Shown here one piece after another: positions 56,688 to 64,000 of a stretch of 64,000 bases of DNA; the first letter of the stretch is position 1, and every line of letters begins with the position of its first letter. Both the position numbers and the translations under genes were made by a program. Below the pieces are notes generated by a model, which was not told the DNA's origin, did no database searches, and saw only the letters and a program-made list of their open reading frames with translations. Source of the stretch: Breoghania corrubedonensis (GTDB taxonomy: Bacteria > Pseudomonadota > Alphaproteobacteria > Rhizobiales > Stappiaceae); the NCBI RefSeq assembly GCF_003053845.1, contig NZ_QAYG01000001.1:378078-442077 (forward strand), in the 5' to 3' direction.

Positions 56688-57071
56688 GACGACACCCCAT
56701 TCATGGCAATGGGGGAAGGGTAGCATCGGTGCATTACGTTACGTAATCATTTATGTTGGTTTAAAGTGTGTGGATGAAATCGGGTGGATAAAGGCAGTTT
56801 TTGGGCTAGTCGGGAAGGTGGGTAACATGCGCTCAGGCGGCAGGAATTTGGCCGGGAGGGGACTGGCGGGTTTCAAGCAACATATCGCCGGAGCGGACAT
56901 TTATGCAGATCCGGACGGTGGTAGGTTTCGGCCCCAAGCAGACAATTGTCCTATTCGCAGTTGCTGCGATATAGCGTACCGAAAAGAGATATTCGAAAAA
57001 TACTTAAGTTATTTCCTCGCCCTAAGTGGCCACCCGCCATCTCAATCAGGTTTATTCTTGCTTGGAGACCT
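56688..57071. other. Intergenic region, low GC, no gene seen
   Basis: The stretch changes from normal GC near the protease gene to AT-rich near 56990-57071. No coding frame with recognisable features is found. It marks the boundary between native-type and foreign-type DNA. Confidence 0.4.
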
Positions 57072-58619
57072 TCATATGCAAAACATTGTGTAGATCGCAT
57101 CAATAGCCGAAATCACAGCTGCAGCCATTGCGAATACCGCAACCCATTCCATGCGCCGCTGAGCCGCGATGCTTTCTTTGGTACCCATAGCTGAAGAAAG
57201 TTGGTTTAGGAATTCACGGGTGTCCCGATCTTCTTCAAGAAGCTTTCGCGAGAGCCGACCAAGAAAAGATTTTAAGACTTCCTTGATTTCATGTGGCTTT
57301 TCTTCATCCCGATGACTTTGCTGGGTAAAACCAGTGGCGTTCCACCGGAAGGATGCATCGTTCTCGGAGAGTGCCAGAACCTCGCGCGCGATAGATGGCA
57401 CGCCGACGGATCGTCTGAAGAACGCACTAATCTTCTCGACCTCACTTGTCGAACGACGCGCTTTCGAACGCACCGACAAGGACTGACGAGTTTCCTTTAG
57501 GCTCCGAAGTAACTCACGAAGATAGCTCGCAAGCGCATATCTGGCGATGATGCCTTCCAGCCGTTCACTGGCAAAATACGTCTGGCTACCCAAGGAGTCG
57601 TCGCCGTAGCACTTCAAATCCTCATCGCTTAATGTATCCCAGCGAAGTGCTACGGTCATATGATTGGGGGTCTTGTCGCGCCGCGCTGAATCAAAAGAAA
57701 ACTTCAAAGACGGCACTGATGAACACGTCCAACTACCGAAGTCATGTTCGATATTGATGAAGCACGACCAATGTTCCCAATCTCGGTCTCTGGGAGCCTC
57801 TTTGTCGAATGGCGTAAATCCTTCCAAAGAAAGAAATTCTGCCGTTGGGAACTGGCTATTTTCGCAATACTCGCTGAAGAATCCCGGGAAATTCTTCGAC
57901 AACCAGTCGATACCAATGTTTCGGTATTTCTGCCTTACGCGCCGGACACGATCTTCTTTCACGTGTTCTACGCCCATGATTGAGTACGCCCTAGAGCGCC
58001 GGATAGGAACACGGGTGGTCTTTGCAGGCTCGTTAATCGCATTTGCATATTCGAGCGCAGCCTCGTCAGTGAGAACAAATCCGACACTTAAGCAGGTAGT
58101 TGCAGGCGTTAACTGCGAAATAGTGACCAGAAGAGATGAGAACTGCTTCGGAAATTCCGCCGTGTATCGGACGCCGATATATCTCTTGGCTTCTTCCGGC
58201 CGGTGTATCCAGCCGAGCGGCATGCGACCTTCACTGCCGTAGAGGCGCTGCTTTTTGAGCCAATCGATATTTGAGTCATCGCGAACCGGCGTTATTGCTC
58301 TGTCCCAGCCGATCTTCTCAAGGCCGTCGTATAAAGTATCGATCTCATTCGGACCGAATATCTCACTGACCATGATACAGCCGAGCCGGAGCGACACTCC
58401 CTCATCGAGGGCTGACTTTGCGTTGGTTTCCGCATCAAGCTCGCGGTAGTAGGCCTTTTCTTCACCATAAGGGTTGGGGATGAAATTGGGGTAGCGGGCA
58501 TGAAGCGGCCAAACCAGCTTGCGCGCCCTTTGTTTCCACTTAGGCACGCTTTTTTTCTCGGTGGCGGTCACGTCCTCCGCCTTACCGGGGTCAAGATTTT
58601 GCAGCTTCTCATCGTTCAT
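57072..58619 (-). CDS. Unknown low-GC protein with C-terminal membrane helix
   Basis: The protein has 515 aa from ATG 58619; no Shine-Dalgarno is visible in the AT-rich leader. No family is recognised. The first 60 residues are basic and polar. The middle is a soluble mixed domain with several Trp/Cys-rich stretches (RDRDWEHWSCFINIEHDFGSW, about 285). From about 390 a helical, charged region precedes one hydrophobic helix at the very end (about 490-512, WVAVFAMAAAVISAIDAIYTMF). So it is a C-tail-anchored membrane protein. Codon use resembles the TIR gene, not the host average. An anti-phage or phage-derived role is possible but not shown. Confidence 0.65.
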   Translation of the reverse strand: MNDEKLQNLDPGKAEDVTATEKKSVPKWKQRARKLVWPLHARYPNFIPNPYGEEKAYYRELDAETNAKSALDEGVSLRLGCIMVSEIFGPNEIDTLYDGLEKIGWDRAITPVRDDSNIDWLKKQRLYGSEGRMPLGWIHRPEEAKRYIGVRYTAEFPKQFSSLLVTISQLTPATTCLSVGFVLTDEAALEYANAINEPAKTTRVPIRRSRAYSIMGVEHVKEDRVRRVRQKYRNIGIDWLSKNFPGFFSEYCENSQFPTAEFLSLEGFTPFDKEAPRDRDWEHWSCFINIEHDFGSWTCSSVPSLKFSFDSARRDKTPNHMTVALRWDTLSDEDLKCYGDDSLGSQTYFASERLEGIIARYALASYLRELLRSLKETRQSLSVRSKARRSTSEVEKISAFFRRSVGVPSIAREVLALSENDASFRWNATGFTQQSHRDEEKPHEIKEVLKSFLGRLSRKLLEEDRDTREFLNQLSSAMGTKESIAAQRRMEWVAVFAMAAAVISAIDAIYTMFCI

Positions 58620-58870
58620 CGTACATATATAGCAATTAGGCGCTGTGTTTGAACACTGCTCAGCTTAAATATCGAACAAGAATGCTGTAGTTTAATGCCC
58701 GCTTTCGATGGTTCGATCGCTTGTTTCATATCCTGCAGCGAAAGCTCGCTTTCCGCCGAGTCCGGACCGTGGCGCAGGGCCCAGCGAATTGCCGGTTATG
58801 GAAGCTGGGGGCACAATCGTGAATGACAGACATGGGGGCGCAAAGCAGCCCCCTGCTTGCCGGAGTCACC

Positions 58871-58958
58871 TGCCTCACCTCGTCGCCATCCCCTCCCGTA
58901 TCGCACCGCCTGACTTTGCCCCCCTCGCCCCGTTCCCGTGACAGGAAAAATGCGCGCC
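58871..58958 (-). pseudogene. Remnant of a RES toxin gene 3' end
   Basis: On the minus strand the translation GAHFSCHGNGARG matches GAHFSYHWNGARV at the end of the RES toxin (52918-53610). The DNA match covers about 52911-53005 and 58871-58958, including an identical GGAAAAATGCGCGCC block. The remnant has small deletions and lacks the rest of the gene. The gap 58620-59668 otherwise holds palindromic repeats only. Confidence 0.75.
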
Positions 58959-59008
58959 GCGTCCGGGGCGTTTCTTGGGTTGGCGGAAGGGGATCGCGGG
59001 TGTTTCCG

Positions 59009-59052
59009 CTGCGGCCCATCCTTCGAGACGGCCCTTTCGGGCCTCCTCAGAG
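59009..59052. repeat. Dispersed palindromic repeat, family C (half element)
   Basis: GGCCCATCCTTCGAGACGG with CCTTTCGGG and CCTCCTCAGA matches one arm of the element between dctQ and dctP. Confidence 0.7.
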
Positions 59053-59135
59053 CCTGGCCCGAAATTAGTAGCTGGTTCTTCGCCTCGGGTTTTATGCGCC
59101 TTCATACCCCTCCATCGTCATCACCCGGCTCCACC

Positions 59136-59224
59136 GTCATCACCCGGCGAAGTCCGGGTGATCCAGCGCGCACCCCGAATGCTGCGGCTGGCGATGGATT
59201 GCCCGGACTTCGCCGGGCAATGAC
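59136..59224. repeat. Dispersed palindromic repeat, family D
   Basis: The left arm contains CCCGGCGAAGTCCGGG and ATCCA, mirrored on the right by TGGAT and CCCGGACTTCGCCGGG; outer ends GTCAT/ATGAC. This is the only full copy seen in the window. Confidence 0.75.
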
Positions 59225-59370
59225 GACGGAGGGGCATGAGGGAGAATAGCCGAAAACGCATAACCCGATACCATTTACGGGCCAACCTCCTCAGAATGAC
59301 GTTGAGTGTGTTGCTCATTCTGTGGAAGCATCAACAAACACAATGTCATCCTGCGCGGCTTGCTCCTGAG

Positions 59371-59474
59371 TGTCATCCCCGCGCAGGCGGGGATCCAGCA
59401 CCCCGTGAGGGCCGCGGTTCAATTCCATAAGAAAATCTTGTGGTTACTGGATCCCCGCCTGCGCGGGGATGACA
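59371..59474. repeat. Dispersed palindromic repeat, family B
   Basis: The 28-bp ends (59371-59398 and 59447-59474), which begin TGTCATCCCCGCGCAGGC, are exact inverted repeats around a variable AT-richer centre. The same ends are found at 63103-63207. Confidence 0.9.
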
Positions 59475-59668
59475 ATCGTGCCTGTGGTTCTCTACAGAGA
59501 TAAACCCCTGTATTGCAGAACTTGCGTATTATAATACCATTTTCGGGCCTCATCAGGATGGGCCGCAGCGAGGCTCGCTCCCCTGACGCTCGACCCTTGA
59601 AGCGCGGCCCGCCCCTCTTGCCCCCTCCCGCTCCCGGCACGGGCGGCACCTTCCCGCCGCCAATTGCC

Positions 59669-61033
59669 CTACCGCCCCTCCAGCGCCGCCGGTTTCGGGC
59701 CGCCGTGGGCCCAGTCCAGCAATTCGGCGGTGTGGACGACCGGGATGTCCGTGCCGCTGGCAAGCTGGGTCATGCAACCGATGTTGCCGGTGGCGATGAG
59801 GTCGGGCCGCAGCTTTTCGATGTTGGAAAGCTTGCGGTCGCGAAGACGGGTGGCGAGCTCCGGCTGGAGGATGTTGTAGGTGCCGGCCGACCCGCAGCAC
59901 AGATGGCCTTCGGGCACGTCGCGCACCTGGAAGCCGGCCATGGCGAGCAGGGTCTTCGGCTCCTCGCGGATGCCCTGGCCGTGCTGCATCGAGCAGGCCG
60001 AATGATAGGCGACGACAAGCGGCGCGGCGGCGGGCTTGTGCGGGGCGGCGGCGGGCTTGTGGGGGGCGGAAGCTGGGGGCCCGAGTTCCAGTTTCATCAC
60101 GTATTCGGTGATGTCGCGCGCGAGGCCGGAGACGGTTTCGGCCTTTTCCGCATAGGCCGGATCGCCCCGCAGCATGTGGCCGTAATCCTTGATCGTCGTG
60201 CCGCAGCCCGACGCGGTGACGAGGATGGCATCGAGCCCCTCGCCCCTGATCTCCGCCCACCAGGCATCGACATTGGCGCGCGCGGCGGCGAGCGCATCCG
60301 CCTCGCGGCCCATGTGGTGGACGAGCGCGCCGCAGCAGCCCTCGCCCGCCGGCAGCACCACCGTCACGCCCGCACGGTTCAGCAGACGGATGGTCGCCTC
60401 GTTGATGGAGGGCGCCAGCACCGATTGCGCGCAGCCGGAAAGAAGCGCCACGCGGCCCTTTCGCCCGGCGGGGGGCGAGGCTTCCTGCGGTGCGAAGCTC
60501 GCGGGGCCGGACATGCGGCCGCGCGGCGCGGCGCGGGCAGGCGCCAGCGACAGAAGCGCCGCCAGCCGGCGCCCGGTCGCCCCCAGATGCCGCAACACCG
60601 GCGCCAGCGGCTTTGCCCAGAAGGCGGCGGCCACGGCTGCGCGGAAGCGACCCGGATGGGGCAGCACGAAGGCCAGCACGCGCCGCAGCGCCCGGTCGGC
60701 CGCCGGGCGGCGGTAGGTTTCCTCGATATAGCCGCGGGCGTGATCGACCAGGTGCATGTAGTTCACGCCCGATGGGCACGTCGTCATGCAGGACAGGCAC
60801 GAGAGGCAGCGGTCGATGTGCTTGACCGTGCGGGCATCGGCCGGACGGTCGTTTTCCAGCATGTCCTTGATCAGGTAGATGCGGCCGCGCGGGCTGTCCA
60901 GTTCGTCGCCCAGGAGCTGGAAGGTCGGGCACGTCGCCGTGCAGAAACCGCAATGGACGCACTTGCGCAGGATCTGTTCCGATTCCGCGATGCCCGCGTC
61001 GGCGAGCTGGGCGAGGGAGAAGTTGGTCTGCAT
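59669..61033 (-). CDS. glcF: Glycolate oxidase iron-sulfur subunit GlcF
   Basis: The protein has 454 aa from ATG 61033; in-frame codons upstream lie in repeat DNA. It passes electrons from the flavin subunits to the respiratory chain at the inner membrane. Two 4Fe-4S motifs are exact: CVHCGFCTATCP and CLSCLSCMTTCP. Cys-rich CCG domains follow (GEGCCGALVHH, ASGCGTT, HSACSMQHGQG, HLCCGSAGTYN). A 7-residue tandem repeat (APHKPAA twice) at 60026-60067 is an insertion in a linker. glcE and glcD are upstream on the same strand. Confidence 0.94.
   Translation of the reverse strand: MQTNFSLAQLADAGIAESEQILRKCVHCGFCTATCPTFQLLGDELDSPRGRIYLIKDMLENDRPADARTVKHIDRCLSCLSCMTTCPSGVNYMHLVDHARGYIEETYRRPAADRALRRVLAFVLPHPGRFRAAVAAAFWAKPLAPVLRHLGATGRRLAALLSLAPARAAPRGRMSGPASFAPQEASPPAGRKGRVALLSGCAQSVLAPSINEATIRLLNRAGVTVVLPAGEGCCGALVHHMGREADALAAARANVDAWWAEIRGEGLDAILVTASGCGTTIKDYGHMLRGDPAYAEKAETVSGLARDITEYVMKLELGPPASAPHKPAAAPHKPAAAPLVVAYHSACSMQHGQGIREEPKTLLAMAGFQVRDVPEGHLCCGSAGTYNILQPELATRLRDRKLSNIEKLRPDLIATGNIGCMTQLASGTDIPVVHTAELLDWAHGGPKPAALEGR
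60026..60067 (-). repeat. 21-bp tandem repeat within glcF
   Basis: Two 21-bp units (60026-60046 and 60047-60067) encode APHKPAA twice, in frame, in a linker between the CCG domains. Confidence 0.8.
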
Positions 61034-61146
61034 GGGCCTGGCGCTTGTGGTGTTGGAATGCGTGGTCGTTTGATCATCTGTCCGGTTTGAGAAACGTCGC
61101 ATCAACGCATGCGGATGGGCGCTTCTTCCGCCTGCGGCCGAAACTG

Positions 61147-61295
61147 TGTCATCCCGGCCGCAGCGAACCGGAGAGCCGGACCCAGTAACCGGGATGCCTG
61201 CGATGCAACGCGATGACGGAGAGCGGCGCCTCTCCTTCCCGACAAAAGGCTGGAGCCGCAACGGTTACTGGGTCCCCGCTTTCGCGGGGATGACA
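61147..61295. repeat. Dispersed palindromic repeat related to family B
   Basis: The outer ends TGTCATCCC and GGGGATGACA and an exact inner pair GGACCCAGTAACC/GGTTACTGGGTCC flank a diverged centre between glcF and the DUF4870-like gene. Confidence 0.75.
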
Positions 61296-61343
61296 ATCGT
61301 GCATGGAGCAAACCCCGCGTCCGACCGACATCTGCCCCTGCCC

Positions 61344-61712
61344 TCACACCAGCCACGTTTCGGGATCGGCGATCGGCTCGCGGCGGCTGGCGGCCTGAAG
61401 GCCCTTGATGCAGCGCACGATCACCCACACCGCCACCAGGAACATCAGCAGGAAGCCGATGGCGATGAAGGCCAGCACCACGCAGATCACGGAATAAAGC
61501 AGGCCGAGCCAGAAGGTGCGGATCTGATAGGTGTAGTGGGTATCGGCCCAGGCGGCGCCCTTGCCGCGATTGAGATAGGCGAAGACCACGCCGACGATGC
61601 TGGCGAGCCCGCCGGTGATGAACGACACCAGATAGAGGATGTAGACCAGCATGATGTTGTTGCCGCCAGGCTGGATGTAGCTCTCGGCGCCGCCGTTTTC
61701 CTGCATGCTCAT
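61344..61712 (-). CDS. DUF4870-like membrane protein
   Basis: The protein has 122 aa from ATG 61712, with GAGGGAG upstream. Three membrane segments (about 20-45, 60-75 and 78-100) follow a short polar N-terminus. Pattern NIMLVYILYLVSF and RTFWLGLLYSV fits the DUF4870/Tic20-like small membrane proteins. Function unknown. It sits between glcE and glcF on the same strand. Confidence 0.8.
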   Translation of the reverse strand: MSMQENGGAESYIQPGGNNIMLVYILYLVSFITGGLASIVGVVFAYLNRGKGAAWADTHYTYQIRTFWLGLLYSVICVVLAFIAIGFLLMFLVAVWVIVRCIKGLQAASRREPIADPETWLV

Positions 61713-61759
61713 GTGCGAAACTCCCTCTCTCTGATCTTCATCGTTCCGGCCGGCCCGCG

Positions 61760-63004
61760 TCACGCGCCCGCAAGCATGCGGCCGGGATTGAGAATGCCCA
61801 CCGGATCGAACTGCGCCTTGAGCCTGTGGCCAAGGGCGGCGAGCGCCGCACCCTGAGGCTCGAAGACGGCAAGATTGGCGCGCGTCGCCGCATCGGCACG
61901 CACCAGCGTGGCGTGGCCGCCGCCGACCTGGCTCACCGCGAACCGCACCTCCGCCGCATGCGCGTCGCCATCGGGCATCGAGAGCCAGACAAGGCCGCCC
62001 GACCAGTCATAAAACGCGTCGGCCTCGCAATTCTCGCGCAGCGTCGCGACGAAATCGGAGCCGGAGGCCGGCGCCACCGACACGCGCCAGACCGGCGCCG
62101 CATCGCTACAGAAGGGGCGCACGTCGCGCACCGCGCGCCACAGCGCACGCGATGGCTCCGCCTCCAGCCGCGTGACGGGGCCGAGCGGCTTCATGAGGTG
62201 CGCGAGCGCCTCGAAACGGTAGTCGACCGAGGGCGCGAAGCCTTCCAGTCGGATGAGCGTTGCCGGACGATCGAGCGACAGCCCGTCGACGGCAAGCCGC
62301 GATCCGATGCCTTGCGGCAGGTGCGCGGCGGAGGAGGCTTCGGCCGAGGTGCCCATCGCGCGGCACAGCGCGTCCGCCGCCTCATCGTCCTCCAGCCCCT
62401 CAATGAGCACGCTCGCCTCCGTCTGCGGCGCCGGCAGCACCTTCAGCGACAGCGACGTGGTGACGGCCAGCGTGCCCCAGGAGCCGGCGAGCCCGCGCGA
62501 CAGATCGTAACCGGTGACGTTCTTCACCACCGTGCCGCCGGACTTGAAGATCTCCCCCCGGCCGGAAACGGCGTGGATGCCGAGCACATGGTCGCGTGCG
62601 GCGCCATGCTTCAGCCGCTTGGGGCCGGAAAGGTTCGTGGCCAGCATGCCGCCCAGCGTACCGCGCCCCGGCTCGAGCCCCAGCAGCGGGCCGTAATCCA
62701 TCGGTTCGAAGGCGAATTCCTGATCCGCCCCGGCCAGCAGCGCCTCGACCTCGGCAAGCGGTGTCGCCGCCTTGGCGGTGATGACGAGCTCGGCCGGCTC
62801 GTAGGCCTCAACGCCGGAGATGGCGGAGAGATCGAGCACATGGGCGGCCTGCACGGGCCTGCCGAGCGCGCGTTTGGAGCCGGTGCCGATCACTTCCAGC
62901 GGCTGGCCCTCGGCGGCCGCCCAGGCAACGACCTCGCGCACGCCGTCGGCGTCAAGCGGGCGGAAATGGCGGTCGGGAGCGGGGCCGGGGCCCGGAGCGG
63001 TCAT
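61760..63004 (-). CDS. glcE: Glycolate oxidase FAD-binding subunit GlcE
   Basis: The protein has 414 aa from ATG 63004, with GGAGG upstream. It has the PCMH-type FAD-binding fold: GTGSKRALGRP, GRGTLGGMLATNLSGPKR and GSGGTVVKNVTGYDLSRGLAGS-like stretch (KSGGTVVKNVTGYDL), then the C-terminal LNPGRM. It forms the flavin heterodimer with GlcD that oxidises glycolate to glyoxylate. Confidence 0.93.
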   Translation of the reverse strand: MTAPGPGPAPDRHFRPLDADGVREVVAWAAAEGQPLEVIGTGSKRALGRPVQAAHVLDLSAISGVEAYEPAELVITAKAATPLAEVEALLAGADQEFAFEPMDYGPLLGLEPGRGTLGGMLATNLSGPKRLKHGAARDHVLGIHAVSGRGEIFKSGGTVVKNVTGYDLSRGLAGSWGTLAVTTSLSLKVLPAPQTEASVLIEGLEDDEAADALCRAMGTSAEASSAAHLPQGIGSRLAVDGLSLDRPATLIRLEGFAPSVDYRFEALAHLMKPLGPVTRLEAEPSRALWRAVRDVRPFCSDAAPVWRVSVAPASGSDFVATLRENCEADAFYDWSGGLVWLSMPDGDAHAAEVRFAVSQVGGGHATLVRADAATRANLAVFEPQGAALAALGHRLKAQFDPVGILNPGRMLAGA

Positions 63005-63102
63005 GACGGGACCTCCACACGTGAAAAAGCTGGCACGGGAGACGGTACGGGCAAGGGCAGACGCATGGGATCGGAGGGGCACGGGCCCGCTCCGCGCTCC
63101 AT

Positions 63103-63207
63103 TGTCATCCCCGCGCAGGCGGGGATCCAGCACTCCGTGTTGCCAGACCGGAGGCAAGAACCGCGCGACCCTGTGGTTGCTGGATCCCCGCCTGCGCGGG
63201 GATGACA
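63103..63207. repeat. Dispersed palindromic repeat, family B, between glcD and glcE
   Basis: The 28-bp exact inverted ends (63103-63130 and 63180-63207) are identical to those of the element at 59371; the 49-bp centres differ. The gap 63005-63454 has no gene that I can support. Confidence 0.9.
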
Positions 63208-63273
63208 GGCCGGAGGAGGTAGCGCCTTGCGTGGGTGAGCTGCACGATCGGCGCAAGCGGCGTTCCCCCCCTC

Positions 63274-63340
63274 TGTCACGCGAAGAGCGTGACATCTCCC
63301 CCGCAAGGGGGGAGAGGGGAGCAAGGGGGGAGAGGGGAGC
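63274..63340. repeat. Hairpin followed by 18-bp tandem repeat
   Basis: TGTCACGC-GAAGA-GCGTGACA (63274-63294) is a perfect hairpin. TCTCCCCC/GGGGGAGA forms a second. Then the unit AAGGGGGGAGAGGGGAGC occurs twice (63305-63322 and 63323-63340). Confidence 0.8.
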
Positions 63341-63454
63341 AAGGGGACGGGCCCTGGATGACGACTTCGGTGGAGTGGTGCGCGAGACGATGCGGGCGGC
63401 CCCTGCCGGCATTCACGGGTTGCGAGACGGGCTCGCGTCATGCGTCTGCCCATC

Positions 63455-64000
63455 TCAAAACCTCGGAATATCGGGAAACGGCAGGGCGCCGGCGTGAACG
63501 TGCATGCGGCCAAGCTCCGCGCAGCGGTGCAGCTCGGGGAACACCTTGCCGGGGTTCAGCAATTGGCGGTCGTCGAAGGCGCATTTCACGCGCATCTGGT
63601 GGGCGAGATCGATTTCATTGAACATCTCGCCCATCAGGTCGCGCTTTTCCACGCCCACGCCGTGTTCGCCGGTCAGCACCCCGCCGACATGCACGCAAAG
63701 CCTCAGGATATCGGCGCCGAAGGCCTCCGCGGCGTCCAGCTCGCCGAGCTTGTTGGCGTCATAGAGAATGAGCGGGTGCAGGTTGCCGTCGCCGGCGTGG
63801 AAGACGTTGGCGACCCTGAGGCCGTGCTTTTTCGACAGATCCTGCATGCGGGAAAGCACCTCCGGCAGCGCCTTTCGCGGGATGGTTCCGTCCATGCAGA
63901 GGTAATCCGGCGAGATGCGGCCGACGGCGGGAAAGGCCGCCTTGCGGCCGGCCCAGAAGGTGGCACGTTCGGCCTCCGAGGTGGAGGTGCGCGAGGAGGT
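63455..64000 (-). CDS. glcD: Glycolate oxidase subunit GlcD, C-terminal part
   Basis: Only the last 181 codons lie in the window; the frame is open to the right edge (upstream residues read FWAGRKAAFPAVGRISPDYL). The C-terminal FAD-linked oxidase features are exact: HAGDGNLHPLILYD, GGVLTGEHGVGVEKR and LLNPGKVFP. GlcD is the catalytic flavin subunit; glcE follows after a repeat-rich gap. Confidence 0.94.
   Translation of the reverse strand, partial: TSSRTSTSEAERATFWAGRKAAFPAVGRISPDYLCMDGTIPRKALPEVLSRMQDLSKKHGLRVANVFHAGDGNLHPLILYDANKLGELDAAEAFGADILRLCVHVGGVLTGEHGVGVEKRDLMGEMFNEIDLAHQMRVKCAFDDRQLLNPGKVFPELHRCAELGRMHVHAGALPFPDIPRF

Noticed and set aside
54369..56723. Plus-strand 784-codon frame opposite the astacin gene
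   Set aside because: It is antisense to a gene with intact zinc and Met-turn motifs and shows no domain of its own.

Overview
The window looks like a chromosomal segment of an alphaproteobacterium of the order Hyphomicrobiales (Rhizobiales), possibly Stappiaceae-like. The base composition is GC-rich. The evidence is the hisS-hisZ-hisG cluster, a HrcA/CIRCE-controlled groESL operon, CueR- and MerR-type promoters, a GlcDEF glycolate oxidase, a Tad-type von Willebrand protein, and several families of GC-rich dispersed palindromes typical of this group. Family-level placement is inference. I saw no tRNA, rRNA, CRISPR array, integrase or transposase.

Layout, left to right. (1) 0-7 kb: the end of a non-catalytic M16 peptidase subunit, a tiny glycine-rich membrane protein, a membrane-anchored degenerate EAL protein (TipF-like), a copper chaperone behind a CueR-type promoter, and a winged-helix/TPR membrane protein with an odd Cys-Met-Asp repeat. 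(2) 7-13 kb: a TadG-like protein, the groES-groEL operon with a perfect CIRCE operator, and a large secreted protein of unknown function. (3) 13-21 kb: slyX, a MerR/aldo-keto reductase pair with a 19-bp-spacer promoter, an XRE-cupin/GNAT pair, YciA and TfoX-like proteins, an orphan small gene behind a SAM-riboswitch-like leader, MscS, a Crp/Fnr regulator and an alpha/beta hydrolase. (4) 21-25 kb: a minus-strand polyprenyl-phosphate glycosyl transfer operon (GT2-GtrA, GT39/ArnT-like, degenerate ChbG/HpnK). (5) 25-31 kb: truncated haemoglobin, hisS-hisZ-hisG and an amidase. (6) 31-39 kb: a Ca2+-type P-ATPase and a TRAP transporter operon (dctP-dctQ-dctM) with a PEP mutase/isocitrate lyase family enzyme. 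(7) 39-49.7 kb: tag, cheZ, a DUF2927 protein, PAP2 and DUF1206 membrane proteins, an L,D-transpeptidase, a second winged-helix protein, a c-type cytochrome behind a second CueR-like box, TPP-riboswitch-controlled thiM-thiE, DUF4186 and ybaK.

(8) 49.7-59.5 kb is the accessory region. It holds a low-GC TIR-STAND-TPR protein (candidate anti-phage or NADase effector), a RES/Xre toxin-antitoxin pair with a textbook autoregulatory operator, an astacin-like secreted protease with FG-GAP repeats, a second low-GC gene for an unknown C-tail-anchored protein, and a decayed second copy of the RES 3' end. The intact and the broken RES 3' ends lie beside the two low-GC genes, which suggests that this site has received foreign DNA more than once. 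(9) 59.5-64 kb: glycolate oxidase genes glcF, glcE and the 3' part of glcD on the minus strand, interrupted by a DUF4870-like gene and dispersed palindromes.

Functional links visible in the sequence: a small copper regulon (two CueR-like boxes 42 kb apart, each beside a member of the same winged-helix family), histidine biosynthesis initiation (HisZ/HisG with HisRS), thiamine salvage under TPP control, glycolate oxidation, envelope functions (glycolipid transfer, LD-transpeptidase, PAP2, MscS), and a defence/toxin islet.
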